The translations under genes and the position numbers were made by a program. The notes under the pieces were generated by a model, which saw only the letters and a program-made list of their open reading frames with translations, was not told the origin of the DNA and did no database searches. Shown here piece after piece: positions 12,106-20,160 of a stretch of DNA of 21,490 bases. The stretch lies in the IMG/VR virus record IMGVR_UViG_3300025098_000333, positions 1-21,490 of that record; one strand, 5' to 3'. The stretch comes from a virus. Each line of letters begins with the position of its first letter. Position 1 is the stretch's first letter.

Positions 12106-12127
12106 GGGGGTAGCTTCGGCTACCCCC
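12106..12127 (+). terminator. C(UUCG)G hairpin after the coat gene (attenuator or weak terminator)
   Basis: GGGGGTAGC-TTCG-GCTACCCCC is a perfect 9-bp stem closed by the extra-stable C(UUCG)G tetraloop, 8 bases after the coat stop. The downstream sequence GTTCACTTT has only a poor U-run, so read-through into the tail genes is expected. This fits a partial terminator or an mRNA 3'-end stabiliser that raises coat expression relative to downstream genes. Confidence 0.7.
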
Positions 12128-12147
12128 GTTCACTTTAGGGGAGAAAG

Positions 12148-12474
12148 ATGAAGAAGAAACTTGTACAAAAAGATGCGGTCACGGGGAAAGAAACGTGGGC
12201 GCATTTTGACGAAAGTGGAAAGATTATTTTTGAAAGCAGTCAGGATGTTAGCTCCTTGCTTTCTCGCAACGCAGCAGAGCGTAATGAGTATCGCTCAAAC
12301 TCGTTAATTGGCGATACGCAGCGCCACCAACAGAAGGTTGCGGAAATACCCACAGCGTTGTATCATCAGCTAATCCAAGAGCTAGGCCAGCCGAAAGATA
12401 ATCCTACTGGTTGGAAAAAGTGGCTTAATGAATACGATAATCGGTTTTTTAGAACCAGTGGCGGTACAGTATAA
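12148..12474 (+). CDS. Conserved phage protein following the coat gene, 108 residues
   Basis: An N-terminal strand pair (KKLVQKDAVTGKETWAHFDE) is followed by an unstructured Ser/Asn stretch, then HQQKVAEIPTALYHQLIQEL and a C-terminal WKKWLNEYDNRFFRTSGGTV. The last two pieces match a pattern I know from small genes after the coat in podoviruses ('VAsIP..v…L' then 'WLNDPDYRxxRTxxGRV'). These proteins are probably virion or assembly components, but no function is established. Ribosome site AGGGGAG lies 6-12 bases before the ATG. The stop overlaps the adaptor start. Confidence 0.78.
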   Translation: MKKKLVQKDAVTGKETWAHFDESGKIIFESSQDVSSLLSRNAAERNEYRSNSLIGDTQRHQQKVAEIPTALYHQLIQELGQPKDNPTGWKKWLNEYDNRFFRTSGGTV

Positions 12475-13103
12475 TGGCAATCACAAATTACTCCGAGCTA
12501 AAGACATCTATCGCCAACTTTTTGGCTCGTGATGATTTGACCGCGCAGATACCTGATTTTATTTCTATTGCTGAGTCTCGTATGTCTCGTGAGATGAACG
12601 CTCGTAGCCAAGAGAAACGCGCCATAGCGACTCTTACGGGTGGTGACGCATATGTATCCTTGCCAACTGATTTACGCTCTATTCGCCTTGTAAAGCTAAA
12701 CACTTCCCCAAAGGAAGTTCTTGAGTATTACACACCAGCAAAGTTGGATGAGCTTTACGCAAGTAATGCTCAGGGAAAACCACGCGCCTACACAATTATT
12801 GGTGGTGAGATTAAGTTTGCCCCAGAGCCTGACTCTGCTTACACGGCAGAGATTGTTTATATGGAGGGCATCCCAGACCTCTCCGACAGCAACGCAATAA
12901 ATGAAATATTGACTCGTCATCCTGACGCATATCTCTATGGCGCTTTAGCTGCTGCTAGTGTATATTTAATGGATGACCAAAAAACGACTGTATATGAGCA
13001 GTTATTTACACGGGCTATTGATGAAGTTAAGCGCGAAGAAGAGCGCAGCAAGCAAGCTGGTTCTGCTCTTCAAATGAAATCTGACTATGGAGAACTAACA
13101 TGA
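12474..13103 (+). CDS. Head-tail adaptor protein (SU10-type, P22 gp4-like role)
   Basis: A 209-residue protein expected to dock under the portal and join head to tail. The N-terminal TNYSELKTSIANFLARDDLT, the helix IPDFISIAESRMSREMNAR and SLPTDLRSIRLVKLN are hallmarks of the phage adaptor family. RAYTIIGGEIKFAPEPDSAY and the strand AEIVYMEGIPDLSDSN also fit, as does a C-terminal helical part LTRHPDAYLYGALAAASVYL. Length fits the family (about 200). It follows the coat module as in P22-like and SU10-like genomes. It starts in a TAATG overlap with the previous gene and ends in an ATGA overlap with the next. Confidence 0.85.
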   Translation: MAITNYSELKTSIANFLARDDLTAQIPDFISIAESRMSREMNARSQEKRAIATLTGGDAYVSLPTDLRSIRLVKLNTSPKEVLEYYTPAKLDELYASNAQGKPRAYTIIGGEIKFAPEPDSAYTAEIVYMEGIPDLSDSNAINEILTRHPDAYLYGALAAASVYLMDDQKTTVYEQLFTRAIDEVKREEERSKQAGSALQMKSDYGELT

Positions 13104-13489
13104 GCGCAATGAGTGATTATCTTGAGAACAAGTTTCTCGACCATTTTCTTGGCACGTCTAGTACGTCTTCGCCATCGAATGTATATGTGTCCCTACACAC
13201 CGCTGACCCAACCGATGCGGGTACAGGCACAGAGGTAAGTGGTAACGGATATGCGCGACAAACTATTGCATTTGGTGCGTCTTCATCTGGCACAGCATCT
13301 AACAATGCTGCTGTTGAGTTTCCTGCTGCTAATGGTGGCGCTTTTGGGACAATTACTCATATTGGCCTTTGGGATGCCTCAACAAGTGGAAATCTTCTTT
13401 TTCACTCTGCTTTGACAGCATCTAAAACAATCGCGGATGGAGACATCTTCAAGATTGCTGCATCGGGCATTGACATCACGGCTGCTTAG
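13100..13489 (+). CDS. Phage fibre-type structural protein (tail or head fibre family), 129 residues
   Basis: Contains the full pattern of a very common small phage structural family: DYLENKFLDHFLGTS, NVYVSLHTADPTDAG, GTEVSGNGYARQTIAFG, NNAAVEFPAANGGAFGTITH and LLFHSALTASKTIADGD. It is all β-strand, short, and usually annotated as tail fibre or capsid fibre (Gp80-type). It probably decorates the virion. The ATG at 13100 has GGAG 8 bases upstream and overlaps the adaptor stop; a second ATG at 13109 would match the usual start of the family and is possible. Confidence 0.8.
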   Translation: MSAMSDYLENKFLDHFLGTSSTSSPSNVYVSLHTADPTDAGTGTEVSGNGYARQTIAFGASSSGTASNNAAVEFPAANGGAFGTITHIGLWDASTSGNLLFHSALTASKTIADGDIFKIAASGIDITAA

Positions 13490-13491
13490 TT

Positions 13492-14079
13492 ATGGCCGAT
13501 ATTGTTGGGCCTTCCTTAGATGATTTAAATGGTTATGGAAATCTTGACCAGATGCGTCAGGAGTTGCTTGACGCATCATTTTGGTCATCAGTTGCTTTAA
13601 GGGTTGGTGAGTCTAGCGCATTTGTTTCCTCAACAGCCCTTACTTCTAACTCTATAAGAATAAGATTAGGAAATTCTAATTCATTTGTAAGCGCAACCGC
13701 AAGCTCTGAGGCAGCAGTTATTATTTTTGGCTCTGCCTCTGAGGCGGTATCAGTCACAATTACATCAGAAGGAATCCGAATTAGATTTGGCGCTTCTCTT
13801 GTCGTTGGCCCCTCAACAATGATTAGCTCCGCTAATGTTATCGCCATTGGCGCGGCGACCCCAGCAACACAATCTTTGATGGAATCTATAGGAAATGGTG
13901 TGTTTGATGGAAGTGCATCTCTTCAAAATATAGTGACCATTGGAGAAACAGATGTAGAGATTTTAGGAGAAGATTGGTCTATAGTTACAGAAGAAGGCGA
14001 AACATGGTCAGAAATTTTAGAGGGAACAGAAATTTGGACTGTTGTCTCTGAAGGCTCTGAGAGTTGGAATGTACAATGA
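13492..14079 (+). CDS. Repetitive β-solenoid-like structural protein, 195 residues
   Basis: Not recognised by family. Residues 31-120 repeat with a period of 20: strands ending in Gly at residues 39, 60, 80, 100 and 120 (ALRVG, IRIRLG, VIIFG, IRIRFG, VIAIG), each followed by a Ser/Ala/Thr-rich strand. Residues 160-195 carry Trp at exactly every tenth position (162, 172, 182, 192) within acidic decapeptides such as W-x-x-x-x-EG-x-E. This looks like a β-solenoid or stacked β-sheet, plausible for a decoration or fibre protein. Arg is encoded mostly by AGA/AGG here, unlike the coat gene. There is no clear ribosome site; the start lies two bases after the previous stop, so coupling is likely. Confidence 0.78.
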   Translation: MADIVGPSLDDLNGYGNLDQMRQELLDASFWSSVALRVGESSAFVSSTALTSNSIRIRLGNSNSFVSATASSEAAVIIFGSASEAVSVTITSEGIRIRFGASLVVGPSTMISSANVIAIGAATPATQSLMESIGNGVFDGSASLQNIVTIGETDVEILGEDWSIVTEEGETWSEILEGTEIWTVVSEGSESWNVQ

Positions 14080-15554
14080 TTAAGCTAGGACAATTTTTAC
14101 CTGACCAACCACCGTATCAGAACGCGGGAGCAACTGTTGCTACTAACGTAGTGCCAGCGGCTAACGGTTATAGCAACCTGCCCGATGTGCTTCCTTTTTC
14201 TGATGCTTCTAACAAATTCATTAGGGGCATGTTTGCTGCAAAAGATAACTCTGCTTCTTCTGCAATTTATGTCGGAGATGAAAACTCTCTTTATAAACTT
14301 AACGCTACGAATTCTAATTTAGATGATATTTCTAAGACATCTGACGCATCTTACACAACTGGTAATGGTTACTCTTGGCGTTTTGTTCAGTTCGGGGAAG
14401 CCGTAATTGCAACCAACTACAGCGACCCAATACAAACAATAACCGCTGCTGGTGGTGGTCGCTTTGCTGACTTGGCTGGGACTCCGCCGAAGGCAAAGTT
14501 TATTGCGGTTGTGCGTGACTTTGTAATGTGTGGTTACACTAACGATAGCACTGATGGAGAAAAGCCTTATCGTGTTCGTTGGTCTGGTATTGGTGACTAT
14601 GATAGCTGGGCTGTCAGCGCGAATACACAAGCTGACTTTCAGGACATTTCAGACATGGGTTCTGTTACTGGACTTGTTGGTGGTGAGTATGCAACTATTT
14701 TAATGGAGAAAGGTATTGTACGAGCGCAATATGTTGGCTCTCCGCTTGTGTTTGAATTTGACAAGGTTCAACTACAGCGCGGTTGTAAAATTTCTGGTTC
14801 AGTTGCCTCTGTTGGTCGCAATGTATTTTATCTTTCTGATGATGGCTTTTATGTATTTGATGGTCAGTCTTCCAAACCTATTGGCGCGGAAAAGATAAAC
14901 AGATTTTTTCTGAAGAGGTTTCAGTCAAATAACTCTGCTCGAATGAGTGCCGTTGTTGACCCCTCTCGTCAGATTGTTGTCTGGTCTTATCCTAGTGTTG
15001 ACTCTGGGGATGGCTCACCTGATGAGTTGATTATTTATAACTATGCAACAGATGGCTGGAGTACTGCTAATATTGGTTTGGACGCTATGGCTTCCCTATT
15101 TACTGCTGGTTATACTCTTGAAGGCCTTGCTACTATTTCTAGTAATCTGGACACTCTCCCTAGCTCACTTGATTCATCGGTTTACAAGGGCGGAGAGTTT
15201 TTCTTTGCTGGTGCAAAGGATAAAAAGATTCAAACATTCACTGGCGAAAACCTTGATGCTATTGTGGAGACTGGCGAGTTTGATTTGCAGGCGGGTCGTA
15301 GCTCCCTTGTCAATAATATTATTCCATATGTTGAAAATAGTAGCGGCACAACTGCTACGATTACTGCACAGGTTGCTTCTCGTGACTCTAACAATGCTGA
15401 GGTTAGCTTTGGTGCGGCTTCGACTCTGAACAGTGATAACTTCTGTCCAGTGCGCTCATCTGGTCGCTTTCATCGTGTGCGGTTAAATTTGAGCGGCAAC
15501 TGGACGAATGTTCAGGGTGTTGATGTTGACGGGCAGATTAGAGGTCGCAGGTAA
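14076..15554 (+). CDS. Tail nozzle or hub protein (P22 gp10-like)
   Basis: A 492-residue β-rich protein. It opens MIKLGQFLPDQPPYQNAGAT and GYSNLPDVLPFSDAS, runs through SWRFVQFGEAVIATNYSDPI, FIAVVRDFVMCGYT and VGRNVFYLSDDGFYVFDGQ, and ends with SSGRFHRVRLNLSGNW. The repeated blade-like strands ('RFVQFGE.VIATN', 'LSDDGFYVFDG', 'IIYNYATDGWS') are typical of the β-propeller tail proteins of podoviruses (P22 gp10, tubular protein B equivalents), which form the lower tail tube. The ATG at 14076 overlaps the previous stop; the frame extends 12 bases further to a TTG, which is less likely. The stop overlaps the next start (TAATG). Confidence 0.82.
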   Translation: MIKLGQFLPDQPPYQNAGATVATNVVPAANGYSNLPDVLPFSDASNKFIRGMFAAKDNSASSAIYVGDENSLYKLNATNSNLDDISKTSDASYTTGNGYSWRFVQFGEAVIATNYSDPIQTITAAGGGRFADLAGTPPKAKFIAVVRDFVMCGYTNDSTDGEKPYRVRWSGIGDYDSWAVSANTQADFQDISDMGSVTGLVGGEYATILMEKGIVRAQYVGSPLVFEFDKVQLQRGCKISGSVASVGRNVFYLSDDGFYVFDGQSSKPIGAEKINRFFLKRFQSNNSARMSAVVDPSRQIVVWSYPSVDSGDGSPDELIIYNYATDGWSTANIGLDAMASLFTAGYTLEGLATISSNLDTLPSSLDSSVYKGGEFFFAGAKDKKIQTFTGENLDAIVETGEFDLQAGRSSLVNNIIPYVENSSGTTATITAQVASRDSNNAEVSFGAASTLNSDNFCPVRSSGRFHRVRLNLSGNWTNVQGVDVDGQIRGRR

Positions 15555-15859
15555 TGGCTAATCAATTCCGCAATCTTCCTAAAGAGGGTGGTTCGCCTCG
15601 TCAAATTTCTGAGGTAGTGAACAACATTATAGAGGGTAAGATTAACAGCACTGGCACGTTTACGGCAGTAAACGGTACTACGTCAACGACTGTTATTGAC
15701 CGTCGTGCAAGTGTTAATAGTGTAATTTTGTTTACGGGTTTGGACTCTCATTACTATGATGTTGACCCATATATAAGCTCTCGTTTGAATGGCAGCTTTG
15801 TTGTTGGTCACAAGAACCACGGACACAATAGCAACCTTGCCTATGTTATTATCGGTTAA
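15554..15859 (+). CDS. Conserved virion-associated protein, 101 residues
   Basis: N-terminal FRNLPKEGGSPRQISEVVNN and IIEGKINSTGTFTAVNGTTS lead to TTVIDRRASVNSVILFTG and a C-terminal SRLNGSFVVGHKNHGHNSNL followed by AYVIIG. This is the layout of a common small phage protein ('VVNNILDGKTNNTG…VI…T…Y.SSR..GSF.I.H.NN…YVIIG'), usually found among tail genes and rich in β-strands. Function is not established; a tail-tip or fibre-attachment piece is plausible. It overlaps the nozzle stop by TAATG and ends 11 bases before the cupin gene, whose AAAGGAG begins at its stop. Confidence 0.78.
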   Translation: MANQFRNLPKEGGSPRQISEVVNNIIEGKINSTGTFTAVNGTTSTTVIDRRASVNSVILFTGLDSHYYDVDPYISSRLNGSFVVGHKNHGHNSNLAYVIIG

Positions 15860-15870
15860 AGGAGATAACC

Positions 15871-16458
15871 ATGACAGAAATGACAGCAAAGGATTATGCC
15901 AAGATAGGTTTTGATGAGTTTTTGCAATCCTCGGACAAAGAGTTTCCTTTTGAGTTTGACGATATATGGTTATTTCTTGAGCAAAAGAGAGCTAAGGAAA
16001 GCTGGCGAGAAAAAGTAACTGTTTTTGAAGACGAATTAAGGGAAACAGAAGAGGCTTTGGGGGAAAACATGCTGAATGTTATTATGCCTGTAGAGCATAG
16101 GTTTACGGAAAAACAATACATAAGGGAGTTTAGAGCGCCTGCTGGTCATACCGTTGTAAGTAAGATACACAACACCAATCATCCTATATTTCTTCTTGAG
16201 GGAGAGGTTACAATAATAGAGGAATCTGGTAAAAAAAGAGTTAAAGCGCCTTACTATTCAATAACTGAGGTTGGAACAAAAAGAGTCGTTATTGTTCACG
16301 AAGACTGTTTTTTTGTAACAGTTCATCCATCGGAAAAAACAAACATATTTGATGTAGAAGAAGAAGTTATAGCAAAATCTTTTAAAGATGTTAATATAGA
16401 GCCGAAAAACTCATCATCTATTGATGGGTTCATAGAGCAAGTTAGGAACGTAATATGA
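15871..16458 (+). CDS. Cupin-fold protein in the tail module, 195 residues
   Basis: Residues 70-155 form a cupin barrel: PVEHRFTEKQYIREFRAPAG, then HTVVSKIHNTNHPIFLLEGE, then KAPYYSITEVGTKRVVIVHE. Likely metal ligands are H100, H104, E110 and H143. The N-terminal 65 residues are an acidic helical domain. Phage proteins with this barrel are known in structural operons but their substrate or role is unknown; it may be an enzyme acting on host or virion components or a structural barrel. A strong ribosome site (AAAGGAG) precedes the ATG. The gene is AT-rich and 8 of its 9 Arg codons are AGA/AGG, unlike its neighbours, suggesting recent acquisition. Confidence 0.78.
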   Translation: MTEMTAKDYAKIGFDEFLQSSDKEFPFEFDDIWLFLEQKRAKESWREKVTVFEDELRETEEALGENMLNVIMPVEHRFTEKQYIREFRAPAGHTVVSKIHNTNHPIFLLEGEVTIIEESGKKRVKAPYYSITEVGTKRVVIVHEDCFFVTVHPSEKTNIFDVEEEVIAKSFKDVNIEPKNSSSIDGFIEQVRNVI

Positions 16459-17435
16459 GTTGGGCAGCTATAGGAGCAGCAACTATAACTGTAGCGGGTT
16501 CTCAAATGGGTGGTGGCGGCGCTAGTCAGTCAGGCACATCTACAACGCAAACCGCCCCGCCAAGCTACATAGCTGGCGAATATGATGCGCTTGCAAGCCA
16601 GATTCAAGATATTAGGCAGGGAGGTCTTCTTGAAGACATCCAAACTCTTTCCCCTTATGAGCGTAGTCTTGTAGAGAGGGGAATGACCCGCGCTGCTGCT
16701 GAAGACCCGTTTCAGGCTGCTGGTGAGCGTGCCGTATCTGGGCTTCTTGGGGGCGGTGGTCTTCTCGATGAGGCGGCCCAAATGTATCGAGGCACAACTG
16801 GCTCAACAATGGAATCCCCAGAGTTTCTGGCAGCAAGTCAACGTGCGGTTGAGCGGGCGATGCGTCCCGTCACATCTCAGTTTGCTGCTGGTGGTCGCTT
16901 GGGTAGTAGGGCATTTGCCGACGCATTAGCTGACGCAAGTTTTGGGGCTATGTCTCCGCTTGCCTTGCAGGCTAGGCAACAGGACATATCGGCAGACCTG
17001 TCTAGGGCTTCTGGTCTTGGTAGTCTTGCTGGTCAACGCACTAGCGATATTGCCGCAGGGCTTACTGGTGCTGCCACTGTTGGGGATATGCCATTTACAA
17101 ACATCCAGCGCGGTCTTGGCCTCGGCGGTCTATTAAGCGGAGAGGAGTATGCGCTTCGACAAGCTCCCGTCACTGCAACGCAAAGGCTGTCTGATATTGT
17201 TCGAGGCTCTACTGTTGGCAGTAATGTAACTCAACCACTGTATGCGCCTTCATCAGGCAGTTTGGCTGGCGGAGCTTTAATGGAGGCAGCCCCTCAGATT
17301 GGTCAGGCATTTGGCAATTTTATGAACAGGCCAGCACCCCCAGCGTCGTATAATACAGGCATTGATTTAGGCGGGTCTTCTGCGTTCTCAGTACCTGCGC
17401 CAGACTTTAGTGATTTATATTTTGGTGGAAATTAA
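16455..17435 (+). CDS. Internal virion or ejection protein (first of three)
   Basis: A 326-residue Ala/Gly-rich protein: a hydrophobic start WAAIGAATITVAGSQMGGGG, a Ser/Thr/Pro linker, and helices IQDIRQGGLLEDIQTLSPYE and SLVERGMTRAAAE. MESPEFLAASQRAVERAMRP, VTSQFAAGGRLGSRAFADAL and a glycine-rich C-terminal half follow. The 'RPVTSQFAAGGRLGSRAFADAL' pattern (split above) is common in phage proteins of the tail-to-ejection region. In P22 the equivalent position is held by gp7/gp20/gp16, which are ejected to carry DNA across the envelope. Role assigned by composition, order and pattern. It overlaps the cupin stop by ATGA. Confidence 0.65.
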   Translation: MSWAAIGAATITVAGSQMGGGGASQSGTSTTQTAPPSYIAGEYDALASQIQDIRQGGLLEDIQTLSPYERSLVERGMTRAAAEDPFQAAGERAVSGLLGGGGLLDEAAQMYRGTTGSTMESPEFLAASQRAVERAMRPVTSQFAAGGRLGSRAFADALADASFGAMSPLALQARQQDISADLSRASGLGSLAGQRTSDIAAGLTGAATVGDMPFTNIQRGLGLGGLLSGEEYALRQAPVTATQRLSDIVRGSTVGSNVTQPLYAPSSGSLAGGALMEAAPQIGQAFGNFMNRPAPPASYNTGIDLGGSSAFSVPAPDFSDLYFGGN

Positions 17436-17436
17436 A

Positions 17437-18603
17437 ATGGCTATTGACCCTAGAATGTTGCGGAACTTGAACCTGCCTTCCCTTGAGAATCTTCAAGCTC
17501 GGATGAATCCGATGGAGCAAAGTGATGCCCCGCAGGGTTTACTCCCTTCCAATCAAGGAGTCGGCTCTGGGCTTCTTGGTGGAGTTCAAAGGTTTGCTGG
17601 TCGTGTTGGTGAAGCTGTAGCACCTGTAGTACCTCAAGCCGCTAGGAATATTGCCGACATGGCTCGATTTACTGCCATGCAAAGGGCTAGTATGCCATCT
17701 TTGGTGACGGCTCAAGACTTAGATAAATTACGCCCCATTGACCCTGTTGCCATTGCCGCTCAGTTGCCAACCCTTCGCGCCGCTGAAAAAGAAGCTGTGC
17801 AAAAACCTATGCTTGATGCGCTAAAGGCTCAAGCTGATTTGACTAGGGCAAGTGGTTCAGGGAGAGTCGGAACTAGATATAAGTACCCCTCTCTTTATGT
17901 AAATAAAGATAATCCAGACGATTTCATTCGCACACTCACTGACACTCAAACCCAAGAGGTCGTTGACCAAGCGACATTTAAGCCAATCGACACATCAATT
18001 TATGTCCCGTCAAGTTTAGGTATTATGGGCAAGGGGGTTGCTTCTCGCGCAGATTTAAAGAAAGAATATTCAAGTTTAAACACAACTGCTGGCCAGTTTA
18101 AGAATGTTCAAAAGTTTTTTGATAAACTTCCAGACCTTGAAAAAGGTTTGAAGGGAAAAATGCAAACATGGTCAGGTAACATTAAAACACTCTTTGGGGC
18201 GGATTTGTCCCCACAAGAAGCTGCAAGGCGACTGGCTCAAGGTGAACAACAAGGCCTTCTGGGTATGTTTAGGGAGCAGGTTGTTGGTGGTGGCGTGATG
18301 ACAGAACAAGATGCCCGTCGCGTTATGGAACGACTTGGTAACTCTTTGGGTGATTGGACGACAGACCCAAGCATTGTTGCTCGTGCGGTTCAATCGGTGA
18401 TGGAAGAGAAGTACCAAACTTATATTGGTGATTCTCAGTTTTACGGCTCTTCTCGTTCCGACTTTAGAGGTGCGCCAGAACATAAAACAGTTCTAATGCC
18501 TACCTTTGAGTTGCCCCAGTCTTTTGTTGACGCGGGTCTTAATCAGGATGATTGGGCCGAGACTCCATATGAAGAGCGTCTAACTTGGCGCGGATTAAAT
18601 TAG
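17437..18603 (+). CDS. Internal virion or ejection protein (second of three)
   Basis: A 388-residue protein started at the ATG two bases after the previous stop; the frame also extends 27 bases into the previous gene. The N-terminal 110 residues are Ala/Pro-rich and flexible (GVGSGLLGGVQRFAGRVGEA). A folded part follows (RYKYPSLYVNKDNPDDFIRT), with helices QFKNVQKFFDKLPDLEKGLK, SPQEAARRLAQGEQQGLLGM and FREQVVGGGVMTEQDARRVM. The last segment, 'FREQVVGGGVMTEQDARR', is a motif I associate with phage DNA-ejection proteins ('lr..lvG.G.vte.e…'). No lytic transglycosylase motif is visible. Confidence 0.65.
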   Translation: MAIDPRMLRNLNLPSLENLQARMNPMEQSDAPQGLLPSNQGVGSGLLGGVQRFAGRVGEAVAPVVPQAARNIADMARFTAMQRASMPSLVTAQDLDKLRPIDPVAIAAQLPTLRAAEKEAVQKPMLDALKAQADLTRASGSGRVGTRYKYPSLYVNKDNPDDFIRTLTDTQTQEVVDQATFKPIDTSIYVPSSLGIMGKGVASRADLKKEYSSLNTTAGQFKNVQKFFDKLPDLEKGLKGKMQTWSGNIKTLFGADLSPQEAARRLAQGEQQGLLGMFREQVVGGGVMTEQDARRVMERLGNSLGDWTTDPSIVARAVQSVMEEKYQTYIGDSQFYGSSRSDFRGAPEHKTVLMPTFELPQSFVDAGLNQDDWAETPYEERLTWRGLN

Positions 18604-18611
18604 GTTTTGTT

Positions 18612-20156
18612 ATGTCATCTATAGAAGAGCTTAAAAAGAAGGCTATCGAGCGGAGAAAAAAGAAGACACAAGCAGATGATTCATCATCTACTGTTTCTGA
18701 CATAGCGCGTGCTGCTGGGCAGGGATTAACCTTTGGATTTGGCGATGAGCTTGTTGCCTTGGCTAAATCTCTTGGTGGTAAAACATATGAAGAGGCTCTT
18801 GCTGAAGAGCGTCAGGCTTTAGAACGTTTTAGGGAAGAGTCGCCTCAGTACGCTTATCCAATCGAGATAGCAGCCTCCATTCCTACATCACTTTTAGGTG
18901 TTGGTCTTTTGGGGCGTGGAGCGCAAGCCGCAGGAAGGCTTATTCCTGCTGCTCTTAAGTCAGCCCCAGTAGGCGCTGCTGCAACTGGCGCGGCAGAAGG
19001 GGCGTTGTATGGCGCGGGTGCTGCTGAGGAAGGGGAGCGTTTAGCTGGCGCAGGAGTTGGTGGCGCGTTGGGTGGTGTCCTTGGTGGCGCTGCTGGCGTG
19101 GCTTTTCCAAAAGTGTCTAAGCAGGCTCAAAAACTTATTTCTGAGGGAGTTCCTGTTACTGCTGGTCAAGCGATGGGTGGCGTTCCTAAACTCACGGAAT
19201 CAGCACTAGGGGTAATTCCTGTTGTTAAAGAATTTGTTGAGCAAGCTAGAGGCCGAGCTGTAACTGGTTTTACTGCCGCAACGATGAATAGAGCTTTAAA
19301 ACCTCTTGGGGTAAGTTTGCCAAAGGAGGCAGACTTGGGAGGGGTGCAGGCTTTTGACAAGGCTATGGATATAATTTCTAAAGAATACGAAAAGGTTATT
19401 CCGTCTCTTAATATTGGCTCTGCGGAAGAGATGGCTAAGGCCGTCCAGATTGGTATATCAGAAGCGGCTGAATCTCAACCTACCCTTTATGGGAAAGACC
19501 TAAAAGAGTTTAGCGACCTTGTTGGGAATATTTTCTCTAAAATGCCCAAAAGCGGAAAGGTTGACGGTAAGGTCTTGAAAGAGATTGAGTCTCGTTTGGG
19601 CGCAGCCGCCAGAACCAAAACTAAAGCTAGCCGTCCTGACACTGCATTTGCCTTAAATGATGTTAAAGCAGCCTTCCGAAAAGAGCTGGCTCGCCAAGAT
19701 GATACTGGCTCTAAGGCTCTTTCTCGTGTTAACGAGGCTTACAAAAACATTCTTCCGATTGAACGGTCTGTAAATAAAGCCATTGCGGAAGGTGGGGATT
19801 TTACGCCAAAGCAGCTTATGCAGTCTATGAGGCAACAATCCCCTAGACAAACGGCTAGAGGACAAATGACTGACCAAGATTTTGCTTTGGCGGGGCAACA
19901 GGTTATAGGCAAGAGGTCTGGTGAAGGTGCTATAGCTGCACCCTTAACGGGTCTGGCGGTTGGTCAACAAGCGCTTTCTGGCAATCTTGCTCCACTTTAT
20001 CAAACTATGGGTACGGCGGCGCTGGCAGCACCAATGTACTCACGAGCTGGCGTACCAATTACCCGTGGCTTATTGTCTGGTGCTGGCGGCGCAGTGCGGT
20101 CAGTTGTTCCAGCAACAAGCGGATTGGCTGCTGGTGGCCTTTTAGGACAGGAATAA
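18612..20156 (+). CDS. Internal virion or ejection protein with membrane-active segments (third of three)
   Basis: A 514-residue protein. A charged N-terminal helix (IEELKKKAIERRKKKTQADD) precedes AAGQGLTFGFGDELVALAKS and EERQALERFREESPQYAYPI, a pattern frequent in phage ejection proteins. Three hydrophobic, glycine-rich stretches follow: residues 84-105, 119-135 and 145-166, the last being a glycine zipper GVGGALGGVLGGAAG. The C-terminal half is helical and charged, then Ala/Gly-rich again (residues about 440-510). Such segments would insert into the host inner membrane to form the DNA conduit, as proposed for P22 gp16 and T7 gp14-16. ATG at 18612 is preferred; the frame extends 27 bases to a TTG. 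Ribosome site weak (TTAGG). Confidence 0.7.
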   Translation: MSSIEELKKKAIERRKKKTQADDSSSTVSDIARAAGQGLTFGFGDELVALAKSLGGKTYEEALAEERQALERFREESPQYAYPIEIAASIPTSLLGVGLLGRGAQAAGRLIPAALKSAPVGAAATGAAEGALYGAGAAEEGERLAGAGVGGALGGVLGGAAGVAFPKVSKQAQKLISEGVPVTAGQAMGGVPKLTESALGVIPVVKEFVEQARGRAVTGFTAATMNRALKPLGVSLPKEADLGGVQAFDKAMDIISKEYEKVIPSLNIGSAEEMAKAVQIGISEAAESQPTLYGKDLKEFSDLVGNIFSKMPKSGKVDGKVLKEIESRLGAAARTKTKASRPDTAFALNDVKAAFRKELARQDDTGSKALSRVNEAYKNILPIERSVNKAIAEGGDFTPKQLMQSMRQQSPRQTARGQMTDQDFALAGQQVIGKRSGEGAIAAPLTGLAVGQQALSGNLAPLYQTMGTAALAAPMYSRAGVPITRGLLSGAGGAVRSVVPATSGLAAGGLLGQE

Positions 20157-20160
20157 AATC

